The position numbers were made by a program, and so were the translations under genes. From Bacillota bacterium (GTDB taxonomy: Bacteria > Bacillota > Clostridia > Christensenellales > Aristaeellaceae), in NCBI GenBank assembly GCA_023444095.1, contig JAEZRP010000022.1, forward strand, positions 1 to 64,000: a stretch of 64,000 nucleotides of DNA. The letters are read 5' to 3'. Shown piece by piece: positions 60,438-64,000 of the stretch. The number at the start of each line of letters is the position of its first letter. The first letter of the stretch is position 1. The notes under the pieces are model-generated. The model did not search any database. It was not told where the DNA came from and saw nothing but the letters and a program-made list of their open reading frames with translations.

Positions 60438-61291
60438 CGCGACGACCTACATCCGATGATGTCCCGCAGGAAGTCGACCGCCTTTTGGATGTCCGCGGCG
60501 GGATCGTTCCCCACCTCGCGCTCGATGGTCAGAAAGCCCTTGTAGCCCACGTCCGAGAGTGCCTGCAGATACGCCCGGAACGGCACGCCGCCTTCGCCCA
60601 GCGGCACCTCCTCGTAGGCCGGGTCCGCGCCGGGATCGCCGTTCACGAGGCCGTAAATCACCTCGGGGTCGCGGTTAAGAAGCCTCACGCCGTCCTTCGC
60701 GTGGGTGTGAACGATGTAATCCTTGAGCGTGTGAACCGCCTGAACCGGGTCGTCGCCCGTCACCATCACGAGGTTCGCGGGATCGAGGTTCACCGCCACG
60801 CCCGTCGAGCGGAGGGAATCGAGGAACTTCCTGAGCGTCAGGGCCGTCTCGGGGCCGGTCTCGATGGCAAAATGCGCGTTCAGGCTGTCGGCGTATTCGG
60901 CGAGCCTTCCGCACGCGTCCTGCATGATCCCAAAGCGCGGATGCGTAGGATCTTCCGGCGTCACGCCGATGTGGGTGGTCACGATGTCCGTGCCCAGCTC
61001 CTTCGCGAGATCGAGGATGCGCTTTGACCGCTCGATGAGCGACGGGTTGAGATCCGCGTTCCCGAAGCCCCGGCCCAGATCCCCGCACAGCGCCGAGATC
61101 ACGAGTCCGTTATCCGCGATCATGTTCCGGAAGTCGGTCCGCTTTTGCCCCACAAGCTCCTCGGGAGACATCTCGCCCCTTGTCGCATACACCTGGACGC
61201 CCTTCGCGCCCATCCGCGCCGCCATTTTCAGCGCCTCGGGCATGGGCCTTCTGAACGAGTCCGCGATGACGCCGATCGGAAAATTGTACAT
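60434..61291 (-). CDS. Sugar phosphate isomerase/epimerase family TIM-barrel protein
   Basis: 285 residues of the xylose-isomerase-like (AP endonuclease 2) family that includes IolI, IolE and UlaE-type enzymes. It starts MYNFPIGVIADSFRRPM. Metal ligands lie in TTHIG, AIETGPET, NLDPANL, VHTHAKDG and TIEREVG. The ending CRSSR past DIIG may be an artefact of the same base that disrupts the kinase start: with it reverted the protein would stop after DIIG. It follows the TetR gene at 1 base, so the two are co-transcribed. The substrate is unknown; an inosose isomerase role is possible given the inositol operon elsewhere in the window. Confidence 0.82.
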   Translation of the reverse strand: MYNFPIGVIADSFRRPMPEALKMAARMGAKGVQVYATRGEMSPEELVGQKRTDFRNMIADNGLVISALCGDLGRGFGNADLNPSLIERSKRILDLAKELGTDIVTTHIGVTPEDPTHPRFGIMQDACGRLAEYADSLNAHFAIETGPETALTLRKFLDSLRSTGVAVNLDPANLVMVTGDDPVQAVHTLKDYIVHTHAKDGVRLLNRDPEVIYGLVNGDPGADPAYEEVPLGEGGVPFRAYLQALSDVGYKGFLTIEREVGNDPAADIQKAVDFLRDIIGCRSSR

Positions 61292-61292
61292 G

Positions 61293-61844
61293 CTATCCCT
61301 CCTTGTAGTACGCGCCGAGCCCGTTCAGCACGAGGCTCGTAATCTCGTCGACCATCTCGTCCGCCGTGCGACGGAATCCGCCGGTCGCCCACGCGACCAG
61401 AACGGAGGCCACCCCGCTCGCGGCGAAAAGAAAAATGACCTCGGCCCGCTCGCCCTCGATGCCGCGCGCGCTCAAATCGCGCAGCATGTCCGGCTTCCAG
61501 ATCTCACATACGCGAAACAGGAAACCCACGTTCTCGGCAGAGCCCATGATGATTGACAAAAGCTCCCGATAGGAATAAAACACATGGCAAAGCTGCCCGA
61601 TCAGCGACCGAATGTCGTCAAAATCCCCCTTGGAAGCCTTTACCTCATCATACATCTCCTCCTTGACGCTGTCAAGGAGATCCTGTGGGCTCGCGTAGTG
61701 GACGTAAAAGGTCGAGCGGTTGATGTCCGCGCCCGCGCAGATCTCCTTGACGGCGATCTTCTCGATGGGCTTTTCCTTCATGAGCGAGAGAAGGCTCTCC
61801 CGCAGCACCATCTTCGTGTACCTGACTCTTCTGTCCTGCTTCAT
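61293..61844 (-). CDS. TetR-family transcriptional regulator
   Basis: 183 residues. The N-terminal helix-turn-helix has RYTKMVLRESLLSLMKEKPIEKIAVKEICAGADINRSTFYVHYAS (roughly 8-55), the rest is a ligand-binding helical domain that may include a partly hydrophobic C-terminal helix (VIFLFAASGVASVLVAWATGG). ATG 61844 follows GCCGGAGGCAGTC. It is divergent from the MATE gene at 62011, a common regulator-exporter layout, and is followed by the isomerase gene. Confidence 0.87.
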   Translation of the reverse strand: MKQDRRVRYTKMVLRESLLSLMKEKPIEKIAVKEICAGADINRSTFYVHYASPQDLLDSVKEEMYDEVKASKGDFDDIRSLIGQLCHVFYSYRELLSIIMGSAENVGFLFRVCEIWKPDMLRDLSARGIEGERAEVIFLFAASGVASVLVAWATGGFRRTADEMVDEITSLVLNGLGAYYKEG

Positions 61845-61935
61845 GACTGCCTCCGGCATTTTGCGCGTATGCGTCCGGCATCCGCCAGATATCATCCGTA
61901 TGTCTTTTTTGTTTCATTCGTCGAAAATCAGTCGG

Positions 61936-61964
61936 TTGTCTTTCCAACATGGGTATTCTATCAT
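61936..61964 (+). promoter_or_regulatory. Promoter of the MATE exporter gene
   Basis: TTGTCT at 61936-61941, a 17-base spacer and TATCAT at 61959-61964, 46 bases before the MATE start. The TetR-family gene starts divergently at 61844, so this is a likely target of that regulator. Confidence 0.6.
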
Positions 61965-62010
61965 ACAGATGTCGGAAACGCAACGACTGCTAGCAATTTT
62001 GGAGGATATC

Positions 62011-63375
62011 ATGAACGGACACGCACTGCTTTCGGACGCGCCAGTCCCGCGCGCCGTCGCCCGGCTTGCCATTCCATCCGTGCTGAGCGCGATCCTCTCG
62101 ATCGCCTACAATCTCACGGACACGTACTTTGTCGCGCTCCTGCGCGACACGGCGCAGCTCGCGGCGGTGTCGATCTCGATGCCCGCGATGATGCTTCTAT
62201 CGGCGGTCGTCGCGCTCGTCTCGTCGGGCGCGCCTTCCCTCATCTCGCTGCTCGCCGGGGCGGGAAAGGAGGAGGATGCCGCGCGCGTGCGCTCCTTCTC
62301 CGTCTGGGCCTCCTTCCTTCTCGGCCTCATCGCGACGCCCCTCGCGCTTCTTCTGATTCGCCCTCTGCTCTCGTCCATGGGCGCGGGGGGCGACGTGCTC
62401 GGCTATGCCGCGCGCTACGCGGGCATCGTCGCGGCCTTTTCCGCCGCGAACGGCGCGCAGGGGGCCATGCAGGGCGTCCTCAAGGCGGACGGGCGCGCGC
62501 TGGAGGCCGGGATTGGAAGCGCCGTCGGCATCCTCGCGAACGCGGCGCTCGATCCTCTGTTTATCTTCGGGCTGAAGATGGGCGTGAGCGGCGCTGCGCT
62601 CGCGACGGGATTGGGCGGACTCGCTTCTCTCCTCTATTTCGCCGTCCGGCTGCGCGGCACGATCCCCCCGCGCGCGGCGAAACCGGGAAAGAAACTCGCC
62701 CGCCGCGCGATCGCGCTCGGACTCTCCGGAACGCTTTCCTCGGTGCTCACGTCCCTCACGGTCGGCATCTCTTTCCTGTTCGCCTCCGACTACGGGGACG
62801 CGCTCATCGCCTCCGTATCCGTCGCCTCGAAGGTCTATGCCATCTCCGTCACGCTCGTGGCGGCGCTCGCGTTCAGCCTCCAGCCGTTCGTCGGCTTCAA
62901 CCACGCGGCCGGAAGGCGGGACCGCATGAGGCGGGGGATCGGCCTCTCGCTCGGCGTCGGCACGGCATTGTGCCTGGCGTCCGCCGCCGCGTACCTTTTC
63001 TTCGGGGACGCCTTCATGCGCGCGTTCTCGGACGATCCCTCGATCACGGAAACGGGAGCGCGCCTGATGCGTTTTTTCGCGATCGGCGTTCCCTTCGCCG
63101 CGCTTGAGATGACCGCGCTCATGTATCTTACCGCGACGGGACAGGCGACGCGCGCCGTCGTCGCGGGACTGGGACGCCAGCTCGTTCTGTTTTTCCCGGC
63201 GCTGTTCGTGCTGCGGGCGCTCTTCGGCCTCGACGGGCTCATGCTCGCCTACCCCGCGACTGATATCGCGGCCGCGGTGCTCGGCACGGCGCTCTGCCTC
63301 GTCCGACCCGCAGCGACGGGAGGCATCAAAAAAAGGCTCCCGCGCGGGAGCCTTCCTGTCACCGAACGAACCTGA
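62011..63375 (+). CDS. MATE-family efflux transporter
   Basis: 454 residues, about 12 helices. MATE marks are ARLAIPSVLSAILSIAYNLTDTYFVALL (helix 1), SISMPAMMLLSAVVALVSSGAPSLISLL and, in the second half, SLQPFVGFNHAAGR. ATG 62011 follows GGAGGATATC; the frame is open further upstream but lies over the promoter. The last 17 codons run through the terminator of the convergent zinc-ribbon gene and end inside that gene's 3' end, giving a polar tail IKKRLPRGSLPVTERT. Confidence 0.87.
   Translation: MNGHALLSDAPVPRAVARLAIPSVLSAILSIAYNLTDTYFVALLRDTAQLAAVSISMPAMMLLSAVVALVSSGAPSLISLLAGAGKEEDAARVRSFSVWASFLLGLIATPLALLLIRPLLSSMGAGGDVLGYAARYAGIVAAFSAANGAQGAMQGVLKADGRALEAGIGSAVGILANAALDPLFIFGLKMGVSGAALATGLGGLASLLYFAVRLRGTIPPRAAKPGKKLARRAIALGLSGTLSSVLTSLTVGISFLFASDYGDALIASVSVASKVYAISVTLVAALAFSLQPFVGFNHAAGRRDRMRRGIGLSLGVGTALCLASAAAYLFFGDAFMRAFSDDPSITETGARLMRFFAIGVPFAALEMTALMYLTATGQATRAVVAGLGRQLVLFFPALFVLRALFGLDGLMLAYPATDIAAAVLGTALCLVRPAATGGIKKRLPRGSLPVTERT
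63328..63352 (-). terminator. Intrinsic terminator of the LCP/zinc-ribbon genes
   Basis: On the minus strand GGCTCCCGC and GCGGGAGCC form a perfect stem directly followed by seven T residues. It lies inside the 3' end of the convergent MATE coding sequence. Confidence 0.88.
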
Positions 63376-63565
63376 AGTAGATCACGATGGCCACGACAAT
63401 CCACAGGACGATTGAGATGGGGCGCTTGATGCGCTTGATCTGCTCGTCCGTGAGCGAGCCGAGCCGGGGCCGGATCTTCTTGCCGCAGTTGGGGCAGACG
63501 TCCGAACCTTCGGGAATCCGCGCGCTGCAGGAGGGACAGACCATCGTCGGCCTTCCGTCGTTCAT
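63359..63565 (-). CDS. Zinc-ribbon membrane protein, function unknown
   Basis: 68 residues. The N-terminal zinc ribbon has two CxxC pairs (CPSC and CPNC, within residues about 10-28), a basic linker and one C-terminal transmembrane helix (ISIVLWIVVAIVIYF, about 50-64). Its 3' end overlaps the MATE stop by 17 bases on the other strand. It follows the LCP gene by 15 bases. RBS GGGAGG lies 8 bases before ATG 63565. Similar zinc-ribbon-plus-helix proteins are common in Firmicutes without known function. Confidence 0.82.
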   Translation of the reverse strand: MNDGRPTMVCPSCSARIPEGSDVCPNCGKKIRPRLGSLTDEQIKRIKRPISIVLWIVVAIVIYFRFVR

Positions 63566-63580
63566 CCTCTTCGCCTCCCG

Positions 63581-64000
63581 TCATTCATAGATGAAGTTGT
63601 AAAGCTCGGTCTTGTTGAGCTGCCAGTCGGTGTCGTAGAGCATCGACTGTTCGTTTCGCGTCTCCTGTTTGTAGGAGTTGTTGACCGGGAGCCGGAACTG
63701 CTCGATCGTCCCGATGTCCGCGCCCACAACCGTGGTCGAGATGGCGAGGAGCTTGTCGATGCTGAGGTTCGTGCGCACATACCCGAACAAGCCCGTCGTG
63801 AGGCCAAGGACCTCCTGCATGTTCTTGGTCTTGACCTTGTTGAGAAGCGAGATCAGAACCGTCCTCTGCCGCTCCGCGCGGGAGAAGTCGCTGTCGATCT
63901 TTCGGATGCGCGCGTACGCGAGCACCTGCCGCCCATTGAGGTGGGTGTTCTCGCCGTAGGTCTCGAGCCAGACGTTCGTCGCCTCGAGCTCGGATTCGTC
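63581..64000 (-). CDS. LytR-CpsA-Psr (LCP) family cell-wall glycopolymer ligase, C-terminal part
   Basis: Partial: the reading frame is open to the window edge at 64000, leaving 139 residues of the C-terminal half. The LCP signature is present: LNGRQVLAYARIRKIDSDFSRAERQRTVL, with the Arg residues that hold the polyprenyl pyrophosphate, and a following KVKTKNMQEVLGLTTGLFGYVRTNLS helix. Such enzymes attach teichoic acids or other glycopolymers to peptidoglycan outside the membrane. The membrane anchor and catalytic N-terminal part lie beyond the window. Confidence 0.9.
   Translation of the reverse strand, partial: DESELEATNVWLETYGENTHLNGRQVLAYARIRKIDSDFSRAERQRTVLISLLNKVKTKNMQEVLGLTTGLFGYVRTNLSIDKLLAISTTVVGADIGTIEQFRLPVNNSYKQETRNEQSMLYDTDWQLNKTELYNFIYE

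Overview
The window reads as a chromosomal segment of a GC-rich, endospore-forming member of the Clostridia (Bacillota). Two alpha/beta-type small acid-soluble spore proteins, a Firmicute-style run from rpmB and asp23 through rpe-rsgA-prkC-stp-rlmN-rsmB-fmt-def-priA-coaBC-rpoZ-gmk-yicC, strong Shine-Dalgarno sites and consensus sigma-A promoters all point that way. I see no transposase, phage module, CRISPR array or replication origin. Genes are tightly packed and many overlap by ATGA, GTGA or TAATG.

Layout. 1-198: two minus-strand tRNA genes (one cut by the window edge) and their consensus promoter. 415-1563: a lactaldehyde reductase gene (fucO). 1630-13918: a ten-gene minus-strand operon, iolE-iolB-iolD-iolG-[archaeal-type GAPDH-like]-[archaeal-type PGK-like]-[LarA-like racemase]-[malic enzyme]-[transketolase N]-[transketolase C], with a divergent DeoR-family regulator. 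13927-26861: a nitrogen-related island with an aminotransferase, PII protein, 2-hydroxyacid dehydrogenase, MATE exporter, peptide-type ABC transporter, HisC-like aminotransferase, second PII and an unusual ammonium transporter. 27027-28214: a secreted protein and two spore proteins. 28312-51808: the housekeeping block (recG, a DAK2-domain kinase, asp23, rpmB through yicC, ligA, pcrA, yerC). 51997-58804: a sugar- or glycerophosphate-type ABC transporter, a phosphodiesterase and a UroD-family protein. 58862-64000: unknown, kinase-like, sugar-isomerase, TetR, MATE, zinc-ribbon and LytR-CpsA-Psr genes.

Main inference. The inositol operon has the genes that turn myo-inositol into 2-deoxy-5-keto-D-gluconate (IolG, IolE, IolD, IolB) but none of the usual lower-pathway genes (IolC kinase, IolJ aldolase, IolA dehydrogenase). 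In their place it carries a split transketolase, a GAPDH homologue, a PGK homologue, a LarA racemase and a malic enzyme. These fit one another chemically. Transketolase could remove the C5-C6 ketol unit of 2-deoxy-5-keto-D-gluconate, whose stereochemistry is D-threo as in xylulose 5-phosphate, and leave malic semialdehyde, a carboxylate analogue of D-glyceraldehyde 3-phosphate. The GAPDH-like and PGK-like proteins could oxidise this to D-malate with ATP formation, LarA could convert D- to L-malate, and malic enzyme could yield pyruvate. I know of no description of such a transketolase-dependent inositol pathway. It is inferred from gene content and chemistry, not shown.

The nitrogen island probably imports a peptide or other nitrogenous compound, transaminates it and manages ammonium under PII control. 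The Ugp-like cluster may import glycerophosphodiesters or related molecules cleaved by the phosphodiesterase.
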